In this document: positions 33,661-45,469 of the stretch, one piece after another | Position numbering within the stretch: position 1 is the first letter of the stretch | Layout of the letters: each line of letters opens with the position of its first letter | Origin: Branchinecta lynchi | Taxonomy: Eukaryota; Arthropoda; Branchiopoda; Anostraca; Branchinectidae | Direction of reading: 5' to 3' | Assembly: GCA_023053575.1 (NCBI GenBank) | Contig: JAKZAP010000004.1 | Location: 2,833,572-2,897,571 of the forward strand | Length of the DNA stretch: 64,000 nucleotides | Made by a program: the position numbers and the translations under genes | Notes under the pieces: model-generated | Told to the model about the DNA's origin: nothing | The model's database searches: none | Seen by the model: only the letters and a program-made list of their open reading frames with translations

Positions 33661-34390
33661 GGTGGACCATGCGTAGATTAATATCTAAAGGTCTTACAAT
33701 AAGCATTAAGAAGTGCCATTACTTTGCTATTAACAGTAAGGACCGAGCTGATTTGAATTGTGGTGGTGGTGTTTCTTTCCCCCTTTGCGATCGTGTTTCA
33801 TATCTGGGTGTCCCTTACTCTGCCTCAGCTCGTGATTTTAAAGCTGCTTTAATTATACATATTCAAGAAAAGATTAGAAAAGCTTTCGGATTGATGATAA
33901 GATTTCGCGGTGTTTACCGGCGTGATATACTTGGATCTCTGTTTAACGCAGTGGCTCTCCCTCATGTCCTTTATCCTTCCCTCCTTTTCCGCGATTTCAG
34001 ACTGAGTGATCTCTCAGCTATTCGGGTTTCTTATTTTAAGTATTGTAAATTTCTTCTTGGGTTCCCTATTTCGTTTAGTAATACTGAGATTGTTTCAAAA
34101 TTTAAAGTAAAAGACCCATTAGTAATTGTTAAAAAGAAAGTTCAGAATTTTTACAGTAAGGCGGAGAATATTCTCCCAACCCACAACCTTTTCCCTATTT
34201 TTACCGATAAGGCTCATTTATAGTTGTTCGCTATGATGATTGATTTATAGTGTTTTAAAGTTTCCAGTATTCTTATTTATCGTCGTGTATATTTAGACGC
34301 ATATATTGTCTGTAGTTGTTTGTCATGGTCTTATTTCAATTTTTGTACTCTTCAGCTTTTGAGGGTAATAAAAGAATAATAATAATCTAT
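33661..34390 (+). pseudogene. LINE fragment (YADD family), RT C-terminal
   Basis: A 184-codon frame with VSYLGVPYSASARDFKAAL, GVYRRDILGSLFNAVALPHV, VSYFKYCKFLLGFP and a stop near 34220. It matches the order of the C-terminal half of the 12135 element. The 3' end reads GGGTAATAAAAGAATAATAATAAT. Truncated, with the catalytic YADD not included. Confidence 0.8.
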
Positions 34391-34455
34391 CCGCTATGAA
34401 ACACACGCTAGACTGCTCGGCCGGGTCTGACTTTTTTGTCGCGACATTCATATTT

Positions 34456-34570
34456 TTAAAGGACCCCTCGCACTATTTGCTCTTCAACTTACAGTATTTT
34501 AAAGTATTTGAACACTTTAAAACTATGCTGGGCTTTCAATAAATAACCCACGGTTTCGGCTGTTTTGCGC
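34456..34570. repeat. Dispersed repeat shared with 10300-10412
   Basis: Same orientation and order of phrases as the first copy. Unknown family. Confidence 0.6.
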
Positions 34571-34671
34571 CTTTCCCGAGACCCATTGACTTGTAGCGAA
34601 AACAGGGAAAGAGTTTACGTAACTGCTTTTCCTGATGGAAAAACTTCTCGTAGACAACCGTCGACAGCGTG

Positions 34672-34885
34672 ATGGTGGGTTTACACACTGCGTAAAATCC
34701 GAGCGTATTTTACGTACGTTTTGAGCTTGAAAAGATTACTAGCAATACAGACGCATTAGAGAAATGGGTCCGTTTTTTATTTAAATACGTCCGTATTGCT
34801 AGAAATCTTATCAAGCTCAAAACATGCGTAAAATACGCTTGGATTTCAAAATACGCTCGGATTGTGCGCAGTGTGGAAATGGACC
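34672..34885. mobile_element. Hairpin MITE with GCGTAAAAT motifs
   Basis: The two halves are reverse complements: CACACTGCGTAAAATCCGAG, then CGTTTTGAGCTTGA, TACTAGCAATAC at left, mirrored at right to CGCAGTGTG. The outermost bases differ (GGTGGGTTTA versus GGTCCATTTC). No coding sequence. Confidence 0.6.
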
Positions 34886-34889
34886 ACGA

Positions 34890-35530
34890 TACACATTGAA
34901 GGTAGCATAACACGGCAAGTGAGAAAATCAGCGGGATTTTGTTAGAGCGGTTAAAATGTATCGTACGAAACGGGGGTCTCCTGGTTTAGAAATATATGGA
35001 GTGATTATGGAAGTAGGTTGCATTAGTATTATAGGTAAGACAGGTCCTTTAAAAAGCTGCTACGGCTTGGCGTTGGGGCCGTTCATCACTGCACTTAAAT
35101 ACACATGCTCTACTATTTACTCGAGACTTTAAATTTTTTACCATGACTTTCGTCCACCCTTGATTTCATGGTATTCCAACTCTACCAAGATTTGCCATTT
35201 TTTAGCTGGTTTGACCTTCCGGCAAGCGTTTGGGATTTGTCCGAAATTACACACTCTTCGCGCTGACAAAGTTTTTGTTAGTTGATCAAGACGCAGAAGA
35301 TTCTGTTCGCTGTTCAAGTCAAGTTTTATATTTAAGAACCAAGCAAAATCCTAAAGAGCTCGATGACCTATCAATGGCAAATGGTTATACGATTCCTACA
35401 GAGCTACACCTAGACATGATTACGAAATATTATACATAAAAGACACTATGTAATTAAATAATTCAGAAATTAACTCGGCGAATGTTCACACAAATACAGC
35501 CAATCTCCACATCCCGCTTCTACCATCCAC
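34890..35530. other. No recognised gene
   Basis: A 69-codon frame at 35230-35439 has ordinary amino-acid composition but I recognise no family. It may be a chance ORF. Confidence 0.25.
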
Positions 35531-35534
35531 TAGC

Positions 35535-35681
35535 CAGTGGTTCCCAACCTTTTACGTACCGCGTACCCCTAACCAAGGTTAAAAAATGTTGCGTACCCCG
35601 AAATTTTGGGACCTTCGCGTACCCCTTGCGAGTGTCTGTCGTACCTCTTTGGGTACGCGTAACACCGGTTGGGAACCACTG
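35535..35681. mobile_element. hAT (Charlie-like) MITE
   Basis: Ends CAGTGGTTCCCAACC and CGGTTGGGAACCACTG are the classic hAT-Charlie terminal sequence. Flanks share CACTAG (before 35534 and from 35682), an imperfect 8-bp duplication. 147 bp, with internal GCGTACCCC iterations. Confidence 0.8.
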
Positions 35682-35899
35682 CACTAGGCTCTAAGATTCT
35701 AACATAATTGAGAGCTAATGCTGACTGGTACTTTTAAACTTAAGAAATTGTATTATTTTATGCTTTAATCAATCAACAACCTTGTTTTCATACCTTGTTT
35801 TCAAGTCGGGTCCGCAATCTTCGATTCAGCCCACATCACAACTAAACCAATCTTAATACGAATCCCTCATTTCTGCCCCCCCCCCCCCAACCGCTCATT

Positions 35900-36350
35900 G
35901 CACTACCGGCCGAGGTTGGTGGCATGGCTGAAAAAGGAGCCTCCCATACCTCCACACATTTACCTCCAGTCAAGGCTAGGAATTTATTTGGGGTTGGGGG
36001 CGCGTGTAAGACCTAACAGTAATACTAGGACATAGATCAGGAGTTAAAGCCTATAAAAACGATTATTTTTGTATTTTTTTTGGTGGGGGTCAAAACCCCT
36101 CCCCCATTTCTGCAACAAGTTATTAATCAACGTTGGGGCATGATGGAACCCACTACCTCCATACAGAGCCGTATCCAGGAATATATTTTTGGAAGGGTTT
36201 ATCTCCGCGAGTCGGACCTATTACATACCTAACAAAGAATAGACAAAAATGTTAAAGCTGATACAAAACGATTATTTTTTATATTTCAGAGGGGGTTCGA
36301 ACCCCACAATCCCCCTCCCCTTGGAAGAGGCCTTGTCTATGCCCTCCCAG
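35900..36350. mobile_element. Two relatives of the 59-237 hAT MITE
   Basis: The segments at about 35935-36105 and 36165-36345 both contain the order CGTAT/GG-AATTTATTT..GG, ACAAAA..TAAAGC(C/T), AAAACGATTATTTTT and CAAA/GAACCCC. One has the GAGCCGTATCCAGGAAT end. Confidence 0.5.
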
Positions 36351-36920
36351 GGCCCAGTTTTTGCGACACAGTGCCCTCCCGTCTTTTCTTAAGGTTTAGG
36401 TTTAATGGAAAAATTGCCGCAAAAGCTAAATATACGCAAGAAAAAGAAAATAAATAAACACACATTAATAACTAACACATCTAAACAATATACCATCAAC
36501 AACAAAACTTAAGACAAAATTCAGAAACAAATGAAGAACCGAACAGGCACAAATAACAACAAACGTGAAATTTTATTGGTTATTCAAATAATTAGTAACA
36601 AGGGGGGAGAATGAGTGGAGCCGACGTGCAGTACTTGATTCTGGAAACGGCTTGAGAAAATTTGAATGTCTCGTTGCGTAAGTCGGTTCAGGGAGTTGTT
36701 CGGGAAGGAGGTGGCGGAATCTGTTTGATTGCAAAATTTTCTTACCAAAATCAGTTGTTAAATTCAGGCGTCTTTTCTTTAATGGTTCAAGTCGTCATTC
36801 CTACTGGCGGAAATCCCTAATCCCACCTCCCCTTAGAAGCGGCCTTGTCTCCATCTATGCACTCCCACGGCCCGGTTTTTGCGACACAGTGCCCTCCCCG
36901 TCTTTTCTTCGTCGTCATTC
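36300..36920. repeat. Local direct duplication, ~90 bp
   Basis: 36309-36395 and 36828-36910 share CCTCCCCTTRGAAG.GGCCTT, TATGC.CTCCCA, and GTTTTTGCGACACAGTGCCC followed by GTCTTTTCTT. There is also a short repeat CGTCATTCCTACT at 36791 and 36914. Confidence 0.6.
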
Positions 36921-36924
36921 CTAC

Positions 36925-37680
36925 TCGTGGAACTTGCCGCAATAAAGATAGAGATAATACAGCTAAGAGACGAGTTAATATCCAGGTTTGAATTGCATGA
37001 GAGCTGTAAACGGAGAGCCGTCTCCTTCGTAAAGTGAAAGACTCTACCTTGCTCAGCGTTTTCTCGAGAGCCAATCCTGGGAAACGGGCGACCATATTGC
37101 ATGCACCGTTAAACACCGAAAATACAATATTGAGAAGGACAAGATGGTGGGATACCGTTTTTACCGAGATATGGTCACCTCGTGTCGTAAAGAAGGGATT
37201 CCCGTGGCTTTCATAAACAGCTGTCGCTTAGTATCTGGGGGTACTGAGCGGGAATAAAGAATCCTAACTAGAAAATTGTGCGATTATCTCCAGGTGGTGG
37301 CTCGGAAAAATATGTATTAGAAGAGTCTTTCTGTAAGAAAAAATCTCACTCCTAGCCAAATTCTGAAGGGCACATCGACCCGAATATACGACGATCGAAT
37401 CGAGATTTCTAGGAATGGAATGCAGACCAAGGTTGCTTGGCGGCGACGAGTGCTAGCACTAGCTAGCAGCCAGTTCGACTGATTCGTCATATCCAATAGA
37501 ATTTTTTAACATATTTTGACCGAACGTGCCTTAAAGCACAAAAGTTGCTATAACTGAACATTTCACGATGAAACTCTTCAGAAATGTCGTTTTGTCGATG
37601 ATACCAATTCTTGCTTCGTGAAATTAGCGACTTTCTTGCTAGCGCTTCTTGACACAATGGATACGTCAGCTACGATGCTT
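36925..37680. other. No recognised gene
   Basis: No supported feature in this stretch. Confidence 0.3.
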
Positions 37681-37683
37681 CAT

Positions 37684-37727
37684 CAGCGATATTTCGGCCC
37701 TTCTTGGCAAGGGTCCTGGTCAGGCCG
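37684..37727 (-). ncRNA. Degenerate hammerhead, inverted pair left
   Basis: Minus strand: CGGC, CUGACCA (catalytic G8 changed to C), helix II, GAAA, UAUC, GCUG. Predicted inactive. Separated by about 87 bp from the opposite copy at 37815. Both carry the AACxTCGGGGAAGGA/TTCCCCGACGTT segment between them. Confidence 0.5.
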
Positions 37728-37814
37728 TCATGTTCTGGGTCAACGTCGGGGAAGGAGCTTCAGTTATTTTTTGCAGAATTTGTTTCCTTCCCCGACGTTG
37801 ACCATGAAGATTGA

Positions 37815-37858
37815 CAGCCTAACGAGGACCCTTGCCAAGAAGTGCCGAAATATCGCTG
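37815..37858 (+). ncRNA. Degenerate hammerhead, inverted pair right
   Basis: CAGC, CUAACGA (G5 changed to A), helix II with one mismatch, GAAA, UAUC, GCUG. Predicted inactive. Confidence 0.5.
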
Positions 37859-37920
37859 AAGAAGCATCGTCGCTGAGGGACCCGTTGCATACATTTTTTT
37901 CAAGACGCGCTCTTGACTAA

Positions 37921-38218
37921 GAGCGTGTTCCACCCTTCTACTACTAGTAACTATTCATTACTATTTCAGTTCCAACCTCACGAAAAGTTACACGCTGACC
38001 GTTCCAACTTTCTCGAAATAGTAACTATTTGCTTACCATGCTCGGGGGCATACCAAGTGAGCGTGGTAAATACGGATCTCTGTAAGGTGATTAGCTGGAT
38101 TACCACATTGAGTGATATTTTACCGAGAATTGGAAAATGCGTTCCACCTTTGACGCCAAGAAGCCAAAACTCGTAACGTCATGTGTATTAACTACGGTAA
38201 GTAGGGTGGAACACGCTC
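37921..38218. mobile_element. Family D MITE, copy 2
   Basis: Ends GAGCGTGTTCCACCC and GGGTGGAACACGCTC, flanked by TAA and TAT. The interior is the reverse complement of the 29619 copy (CCAACCTCACGAAAAGTTAC, CGTTCCAACTTTCTCGAAAT, CTTACCATGCTCGGG). 298 bp. Confidence 0.75.
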
Positions 38219-38224
38219 TATATC

Positions 38225-39840
38225 CTGCCTTTCCGCTATCCAATGAGGCGGTTGGACGCAAAATAATTGAAAAGTATGTGCCCCGTGGTTAAGTGCGAAA
38301 ACCAAGCAAAGAAAAATGAGTACAAAACACACGATATACCTAATGGCCTAAAAGTCTTCAGCAATAAAAACACAACATTTTGAAATTTCTCATCCTTTGC
38401 AAAACTCGGCTCGGCCGAAAACGTGCTTAAAAGTTGCGGGTACAAAAAAGGCGAAAGGCAGGGACTTCTGAAGCTTATAATTCCGTAACGGAGCTAAGGA
38501 TAATGTAAAAGGCAGAATAAATAAGAGGGGTCCTATCAACGTGTTTCGATCGTACGTAGCCTGCCTTAAAGCAAAATGGCTTTTTCGGGATAAAGAACAT
38601 GATAATAAATATGTTTGGAAGTTTGTGGATTCTGTTTCAAGGAAAGAGTTTATAGTTCTTATGTGCCATTGTCATTGGCTCTTGGAGCAAATAAGCCTTA
38701 CCTTATTGAATTAGGTAAGGCTAATTGGTGGTGTGACGGATTGAACGTAAGTACGGTAGCCAAACGGTAGCATTAGTGAATTGCAGCACACGTCCTTCGG
38801 ACTTTATTTTTGCTGCAAAGAATATTCGTTGTGTTTAAATTTTAATTGATGTTTAATTGGTTAAAGATAAAACAAAACCTATATACCTACCTACCAATAC
38901 CATCAAGAATACTTCTATCTCAACCTAAGGAAATCACTGTAGACAGAGTTTCTAAATATTGAACATACGTGACTCGTTTAAGATGACGGTTTTTCAAAGA
39001 TCACAAACCCTCTTGGCAGTTTTCAGCTCGCCAATCCCCACGGTTTTGATGAGAGGCACGGGAAAAGCTTGAACAGATAGTATATCTGCCGGCTGCCCAG
39101 TCAGCTACTCGGAAGCGGGAAGAGGAGAGTCTGAACCGTTCGAAAACTGCAAAAAATGGCAAATCCAAAAATCTGTGCAGTGAAGTTAGAATGGATCAAA
39201 ATTGACATGCGAACTTCAAAATCTTGCAAATGAAAGTCGATCCAACGGTTAGGGACGCAGATTGACAAATTAATAGGTAGGATGGGTCGTTTAAGAGACT
39301 GAAACTTTAGTTCGGAAATAGAAACAGAAGGACACAAAAAATCTGTCAAGAGAAGAAATCTGAAAGGATCCATCGAGGTCGGAAGGCTGTCCATAGAACT
39401 ACTCTAATCAAGTATTTTCAGTATCCATTTCGTGATTCTGGAAGAAAACAAAATTCAAGTTGCATTCGTTTGCATACACGTCGTACTTAAATAATAAATC
39501 ATTGTACTTCAGTTGTGTGTTCAGCCATTGCAGTTGTGTATCCTATATCCCATTAGCAATACACTGATTATCACGCTTCCTACGTATCTTTTCTTTGCGT
39601 GATGTATCATGCGCCCGATCGTTGTGCCCAAGGAGCTTAATCATCCGGAGACTGGTTATGCAAATATTGTCAAGATTGTTGTCCAAGGCAAAGGACATAG
39701 AAAATGGCTGGAAAGAGCCCGAAGCCGTGGGTAATTGTCTGTAAGCATTGTTTAGTTGTAAAGTGGTCAACTATCTCAGAACGTTTGAACCTTTTGTCTC
39801 TTTTTCCTTTTGTCTCGGGAATGAAACTGGTGAGAAACCC
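38225..39840. other. No recognised gene
   Basis: Only short frames occur and none is recognised. A frame near 38560-38700 (KAKWLFRDKEHDNKYVWKFV) has no start or splice support. Confidence 0.25.
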
Positions 39841-39849
39841 GATCCAGGT

Positions 39850-40130
39850 TGTCCATTCTATTCAAGGTATGGTTGTCCATTTTATTCAAGGTATTGTTCT
39901 CTGATTTTCTTTATTTGTTGCTGTATCATCTTCTTCTTGTATTTTCATCTGTATCATTCATTAGTTGAATTTGTAGTGTATGAGTAGCTCGGTATGAATG
40001 TAGTGAATAATTATAAATGAATTACATCGCTTGCCCTTCCAAGCTTCATTGCCTTTCTTGGCAGGCGAAAGGCGAATAGTGTCTGTTTTTTTAATAAATG
40101 TATCTCTACTCTACTCTACTCATCTCTCCT
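39850..40130 (+). mobile_element. LINE 3'-end with (TCTAC)n tail
   Basis: AATAAATGTATC followed by TCTACTCTACTCTACTCATC at 40100-40130 is a LINE tail. Upstream, a 24-bp direct duplication GGTTGTCCATT.TATTCAAGG occurs at 39848 and 39872. No protein remnant recognised. Confidence 0.45.
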
Positions 40131-40139
40131 CTAAACAGA

Positions 40140-40984
40140 TAAACTGCGTAGTGCGAGGTATCCTTTAAACCCAGCGCCTTCAAATCTGGCAAGTGGTTCA
40201 CTGCTGACTCGAGATTGACAAATACTGAGCTCCGTTACACAAAATCAACATGATATGTCATAAGCAGCACGGAATCAATGGCCCTTATTAGCCCTTACAC
40301 CTTTTGTTGTCCAAACTATGTTTATTGTGTAAAGTCTAATTAGATGCTCCCTCTATTTATCTTGCAGGTATCAGAGCAATTCAAATCACCAACGATTCTG
40401 AGCCAACAAAAGAAACGAACCATTTTTTGAACGGGGAAGATGCCAATATTGATAGGACTGGCATTGTTGGAAGGGGCTAATCAGAATATTCTGTAAATGC
40501 TTAGGGCAGAAAACAGTTAAGCCGTGGGGGTTGCTGATTCCGAGGCGATTGACACGTACCTACCTGACCGGTGAAAAGACTAGGACTGGACGAAGATAGG
40601 GATTTTTCAATTATTAGCGAAGCACGGATGAATGCAAATTGGGGATTGAGAGACGCATGGTGGGAAGGGGTGCCAACTGTTGGGTACGCTGTTTACCGGG
40701 GAGTCGGACACACTCAATTGTCGGGCCCTTTGTAACCCGATTATTGGGCGTTGGCACCCCCTCGGCATCGTGGGTTTGGATAAAAGATGAAGGGGAGAAA
40801 GTCCAAGGAACCCTCGTACTTCTTCTGACTTTTACGTTATCCTTACCTACCCTATAGAGGTATCATTTTCAAAATCTCCGCCCTTCGCTATTGTTACGTT
40901 TTTCACGCACGACGTTTTAGCTCTTTTCGGGTCGAACCGACCGTACCAGTCAAGCAGCGCAAATTTCAAGCAGCACAATGTCAA
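40140..40984. other. No recognised gene
   Basis: Nothing supported. Confidence 0.3.
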
Positions 40985-41630
40985 CCGGTTCGTTCTTGCC
41001 CGTCTGTTTAATCAGGGACCCATAAATTTCCTGTAATGACTCGCCATTCAGGGGGCTTGTCAATAAGAGATTTCTGATGCGCTCTTGATCGACCGTCAGA
41101 TAGTTCGAGAAATACCCACGGGGATAAAAATACCCGACAATCCAGATCGACGAAATTTATCGCAGCTGTTGTGCTGAACTAGGAATATTTCTCTGTAATG
41201 GAAGAGTATCCTGGATCTTTTGTCCTAGCTTAGGTACCTGGTGACGTGCTGAATAGTACTGACTTGTGCCAAAAAATTTTGTCTATCTGAGCAGAACGTC
41301 GATTCGACCCAAGCGGAATTTTTGGAAACTCGGGCAACATAGCAACATAGAAGCATAGGAAATGACAAGCCCCCTGAATGGCGAGTCATTACAGGAAATT
41401 CATGGGTCCCTGGTTTAATGTAGTAATTACACCTTGCGTACTTTATGTTTCGCCACTTTGCAAATTAAAAAAAATAACATACCAAAGAAAAATACGCACC
41501 ACGTACTACAAGTACGCAAAATGTTTGCTTCGCGTCCCTCTCCGAAGTTCAAACACGAAGTTACCAGCAAAATATAAAATAAGAAACCCCACCGAAAAAA
41601 TAAATAAAATTGAAACAAGTGCTTGAGCAA
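40985..41630 (+). pseudogene. LINE fragment split by a 400-bp MITE
   Basis: Removing the MITE (41013-41412 plus one GTTTAAT) joins the frame NRFVLARLF to NVVITPCVLYVSPL, followed by RTTYYKYAKCLLRVPLRS. These match the C-terminal RT region of the YADD family, which has GSLFNAVALPHVLYPSLLF at the same place in the 33661 copy. The match across the junction shows that the LINE was there first. Confidence 0.78.
41013..41412. mobile_element. Family G MITE with 50-bp inverted repeats
   Basis: Ends CAGGGACCCAT.AATTTCC and the complement are nearly perfect inverted repeats of about 50 bp, continuing through TGTAATGACTCGCC and TTCAGGGGGCTTGTCA. The element is flanked by GTTTAAT at 41006-41012 and 41413-41419. 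400 bp, non-coding. The ends and 7-8-bp duplication suggest a hAT-like origin. Partial copy at 47693-48003. Confidence 0.85.
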
Positions 41631-41760
41631 GAGCTTTCAATGTTGGCGCAAACCAATTATGCGAGGTGTAAAACAGAAAATCCACAATATCATCAATGTA
41701 AATATTGAATAGTCGAGGTGATAAAGGGCTACCTTGTTTGTGGTGTTTCGGTGATTCGGC
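41620..41760 (-). pseudogene. LINE RT motif fragment
   Basis: Minus-strand segment with HHKQGSPLSPRLFNIYIDDI, the QG-x-x-LSP-x-LFN-x-YI block of reverse transcriptase. It abuts the plus-strand LINE fragment head-on, so two truncated pieces are juxtaposed. Confidence 0.7.
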
Positions 41761-42079
41761 AAATGGTGATTCGGCAAAAGAGTTTCGAATTGCACTGAAG
41801 TGATTTATTACATGCAGCCTAATAATAAAGCATTTGCACTGTATATATATAATGTAAATGTCAAAAATATCAACCAATTCAAAGCAGGTGTCGACTACCA
41901 CCTGGCTGAAATTCAATTCAGTGTGTAAAGTGTCCCGAGAAATGTATAGAGGCAAAAGCCTTATTATTGAAATTATATTGTTATTATATTATAAAATAAG
42001 TAAATAAACGCTTAACAAGAAATACAGAGTCGCATTATTACACTATGTGCAACAACAGCAAAAGATCAATAAACGCAAA

Positions 42080-42400
42080 CAACGAAACACGAATAGGACA
42101 CTAAATTTACTATATTAGCTGGCGCATTGGGCAATGGGCAGGAAGGCGGTTGGATGATGCCAGAAGATACTTCTTTTAGTTTGACAGTTGTGTCGACGAC
42201 AAAAAACTTCTCTGTGATTCGATGATTGCGCATGCGACGCGGAAGGTAGAGAAGAAAATTTAGAAATTTGAAAAAATATGATCGCATTCGACTGGTGTCT
42301 TTTTTCCTGAGAATTGGGTACAAACCTCTTTGAGGGATGTTACATACAACATACAACTAAAGTGAACTCACCACAAATAATAAATTTGAAGTTTACCGGA
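42080..42400 (-). pseudogene. LINE fragment, RT C-terminal
   Basis: Minus strand: RKKDTSRMRSYFFKFLNFLL, YLPRRMRNHRITEKFF and a following tail. It matches the YADD-family C-terminal block (x-S-YF-K-x-x-K-F-LL). Confidence 0.7.
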
Positions 42401-42691
42401 TTCTAACCGAGCCAAGGGCCACATTAAGCCTCCAGTTCCTGTTTGTTTAACATAGAAATTATGCCCGAGCACCGCAGGAAACCCACTTGGCATTTTCGTT
42501 ACCTTTTTTACTGCCGAACTTCTTTTGGAGGACTGAGTGGTGCGGAGAAGAATAGAGAATGCATTTTGAGTATCGTGTTCCGCTGATAAAGCTTTTCCGC
42601 AAGTGTTTCTATTAATCGCACTTGAACACGATCAACCATGGATAAGCGAACTGAATAAGGCCACCACATGCCAGTAGCTCTTATTTCTTCT

Positions 42692-43345
42692 GATGGCACT
42701 TGCAGCCATCGGCTCAAGTGCTGTATATCGGTCGCTGTTCAGTCGGTTACTCTATCGGTCGGTCCACTAACCGCGAGATAGGAACAGTAAAGGTCTTTTT
42801 ATTTTAACGTCGCTTAACGCAGAAGAAAACACTAAAACCCATTCCAGGTAACTTTTACTGCAAAATGTGTGTTTCACACCCAGATCATCATATGTTGGAT
42901 GCATTTCGAAACATTTGCTGTTGCTTTCCTTCTGTTTCTTCTTTCAAATTTTCGCCCAGTAGCTGGCGTTCAAACTGAACAGTAAATAAAGTGGAAGAAG
43001 AAGCATATGTAGAGCAAGTAAAAGCAAAAACAATCTTTGGAACAAACTGCTGGTGCCAGAAGAGAAGCTGAAACAGTTGGCTGGTAGCTAAGATGGAGTT
43101 GACTGTTTTATAAGCAAGAAACAAAACTAAGGTGGTGAAAAATTTCTAAAAGTTTTAAAATAAGCAAACCTCTAGTATGCTCACAGATAGGTTTCGAGGA
43201 TGAAACTTTCCACGCTTTTACGGACCTGACCAGGGTTGACCTGGAAATTATCATCGACCGGACATAATTATCCGGGGATCGAGGAGGGACGAGAATCCGA
43301 AATCTCGCTGTATGCAGAACTCTAGAACGACTCTCATGAAGTTTT
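42692..43345 (-). mobile_element. Family B element, rearranged
   Basis: Left palindrome ATGGCACTTG..CTCAAGTGCTGTAT and GTCGGTCGGTCC at 42692-42770. Unrelated DNA occupies 42800-43185, then one monomer continues (GAGGATGAAACTTTCCACGC, GACCTGACCAGGGTTGACC, GGACATAATTATCCGGGGAT). Confidence 0.6.
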
Positions 43346-43354
43346 TCGTCATAG

Positions 43355-43470
43355 GTAAGTAATTTATTTGTGACCCGCGGTTTGGCAGAACGTAGTATAC
43401 AAAACAGGAAACAAAAAACACTTTTTAATCTTCTATTCTTTTATTTTATTAGTGTAAGATTCATTCCTCT
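43355..43470 (-). mobile_element. LINE 3' end, YADD family
   Basis: AGGTAAGTAATTTATTTGTG followed by ACCCGC matches the tail region of the 12135 element (AAGTAAGTAATTTATTTATG, ACCCGCC). About 110 bp with no coding sequence. Confidence 0.6.
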
Positions 43471-43819
43471 TGATGTCGGAAAGCATACTTCAAATACAGT
43501 TATTTTTATTAGCGAGGTTGTTAGCGGGTAGAAGGTATAAGAGCAGAGGGATGAAACAGCACCGTGTAGCTGAAGTGTGAAGCAGATGATCTCAAGAGGC
43601 ATCCAGCAACCCTCGTAGCATTATTTTTCAGGAGACCACTAGGCAGTTGCAGGGCAGTTGGGGTTTGTGCGATTTTTTATTTTCGCTAAAGAAAAAAGCT
43701 GGCAAAATTAATTTCCTCAGGTGAGGATCTTTTGTGCCCAAGATAGAGCAGTCGCTGTTCTTTGAGACCATTATATAGATGATCTAGACTTCCAACCCCA
43801 ACTATCAACGTCATCCCTA

Positions 43820-43895
43820 ATCTCGCAAGCAATGAAACAAGGTAATCGCCTTTCTCGTAAGCAATGAAATGAAGTAATCGCCTTTCTCGTTCAAC
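43820..43895. repeat. Tandem duplication, ~35-bp unit
   Basis: GCAAGCAATGAAACAAGGTA and GTAAGCAATGAAATGAAGTA are each followed by ATCGCCTTTCTCGT. Confidence 0.6.
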
Positions 43896-44224
43896 CAATA
43901 TCCGCATTTACCTCGTCCGCACTTGTTGTCCACTGGAGCAAAAAAAAGCGCCCAGGGGGGCCTCTTCGAATGTCTTTCTTTGCCCTAATGAGCGATTCAC
44001 CCCAGCGCCCGTATCAACTCAATTAGCTCCAGCGGAATTACATCCCGACACGGATTAGTTGACACTCGTGTTAATTCCCGGAGCTTATGTTGTCGCGTGA
44101 TCTGGATCCGGGTTAATTCCCACTGCGGGGCTAAAGAGGGGATGAACTGACCAAAGCTCTGCGAGACTTGATTAGAGAAACGCAACAAGCGAAATGAACG
44201 TAGCGTTCCAACCGAGTTATTATT

Positions 44225-44800
44225 AGTTTCGATCGATACGACTATTTACATTACACCGTCCGGCGTGTTAAGAAAATTAGCTCGTCCTTTACCATTTCCG
44301 TTCTACAAGAATACACTCGTTACCATTTCCTTAAGGACTGTTCACGCTTTTGCTGTAACACGAATAAAAATACTTCACCTTGTAAGCCTTATCCTCTGCA
44401 GCCGTTCAACTTGAGACTCAGTTGTACGCTGCTCGCCAACGTTTGGAACACGTATGCGCAGGTTTTCAGAACAGAGCCTTAAGCCTGACAATGAATCCCA
44501 AGAGTTTGCCCAACAGAACATAACCTCTGATGACTTTCATGCTGAATTTTAGATAAGCCTCTACTGGTTTTATAACAATCTAGTATAATATCTGTTGCTA
44601 CCGTGTCTGTTGGATTTGAACTAGTGCATATTTCTCGATATAGTTTTGAGCCTACCAGGATTGCTCTTATTATTCCAAATACGGTAAAAGCTTGTAAACA
44701 CAATTAGTAATATATTTTAAGACGATTGACTCTCATTCAAGGAGCTCATTCAGCTCCATTTATATTACAAATATCTCTCCCAAATAACGCTCCTTAACGT
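44225..44800. other. No recognised gene
   Basis: No supported feature. Confidence 0.3.
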
Positions 44801-44807
44801 TGGTCGG

Positions 44808-45465
44808 GAGTATCGTAAAGTGGTGACGTCTTTCCGCGCTGTTGTTATTTTCGTTTTGGATGGAATAGTAATACCAAAATAAAGGATTTGGTTCCTCCTT
44901 TTATCATCATAACTTGTAGCAACTTCTTTGAAACGCAACCTAAGTTGAGTATGGCATAGCAGACAGCAGTCTGAAACGGATTACAGATCCGCAAGTGTCT
45001 TCGAGCGTCATAAGTGATAATTGAGGGGCGACCAACTCTCAATTTTAGTGTGCAGCAAGTGCCAGGTGCCGCGTATCGGCCCCGGCCTAGATCAGCCGGC
45101 ACTAGCTGCCACATATTAGAACATCAAAGTCAGCATCTTTAGAAGAGTCTAAGAGATGAATCTCCCAATGTATGGCCAGCCCCGATGACGGTATCGCTGC
45201 TTTTGGTCGGTGCCACGAAAGGGTGTACAGCAAGTGCTGGGGAGTAGGAACCCCCTTCGGAGATAATGACTCAGTCATAAGTGATAATAACTATCTGTTC
45301 TGCAAGAAATCCCTGCAGAGTGGTGGCGTCTTTCCGAGCTGTCGTTATTTTCGTTCCGGATGGGGACGATAAAGGATTCGGCTCCTCCTTCTTTGAATCG
45401 CAACCGTAGTCGGCTGTGGCTTAAGCGGTGCGAAATCGACTACTGATTCGCAATTGTCTCATTAC
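44808..45465. repeat. Direct duplication of ~170 bp, ~490 bp apart
   Basis: 44808-45000 and 45302-45465 share GTGGTG(A/G)CGTCTTTCCG, GCTGT.GTTATTTTCGTT, AAAGGATT.GG.TCCTCCTT, and TTTGAA.CGCAACC.AAGT-like phrases. Origin unknown. Confidence 0.55.
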
Positions 45466-45469
45466 CTTA

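Noticed and set aside
35230..35439. 69-codon open frame
   Set aside because: No recognisable domain and no splice or promoter context. Length is within chance expectation.
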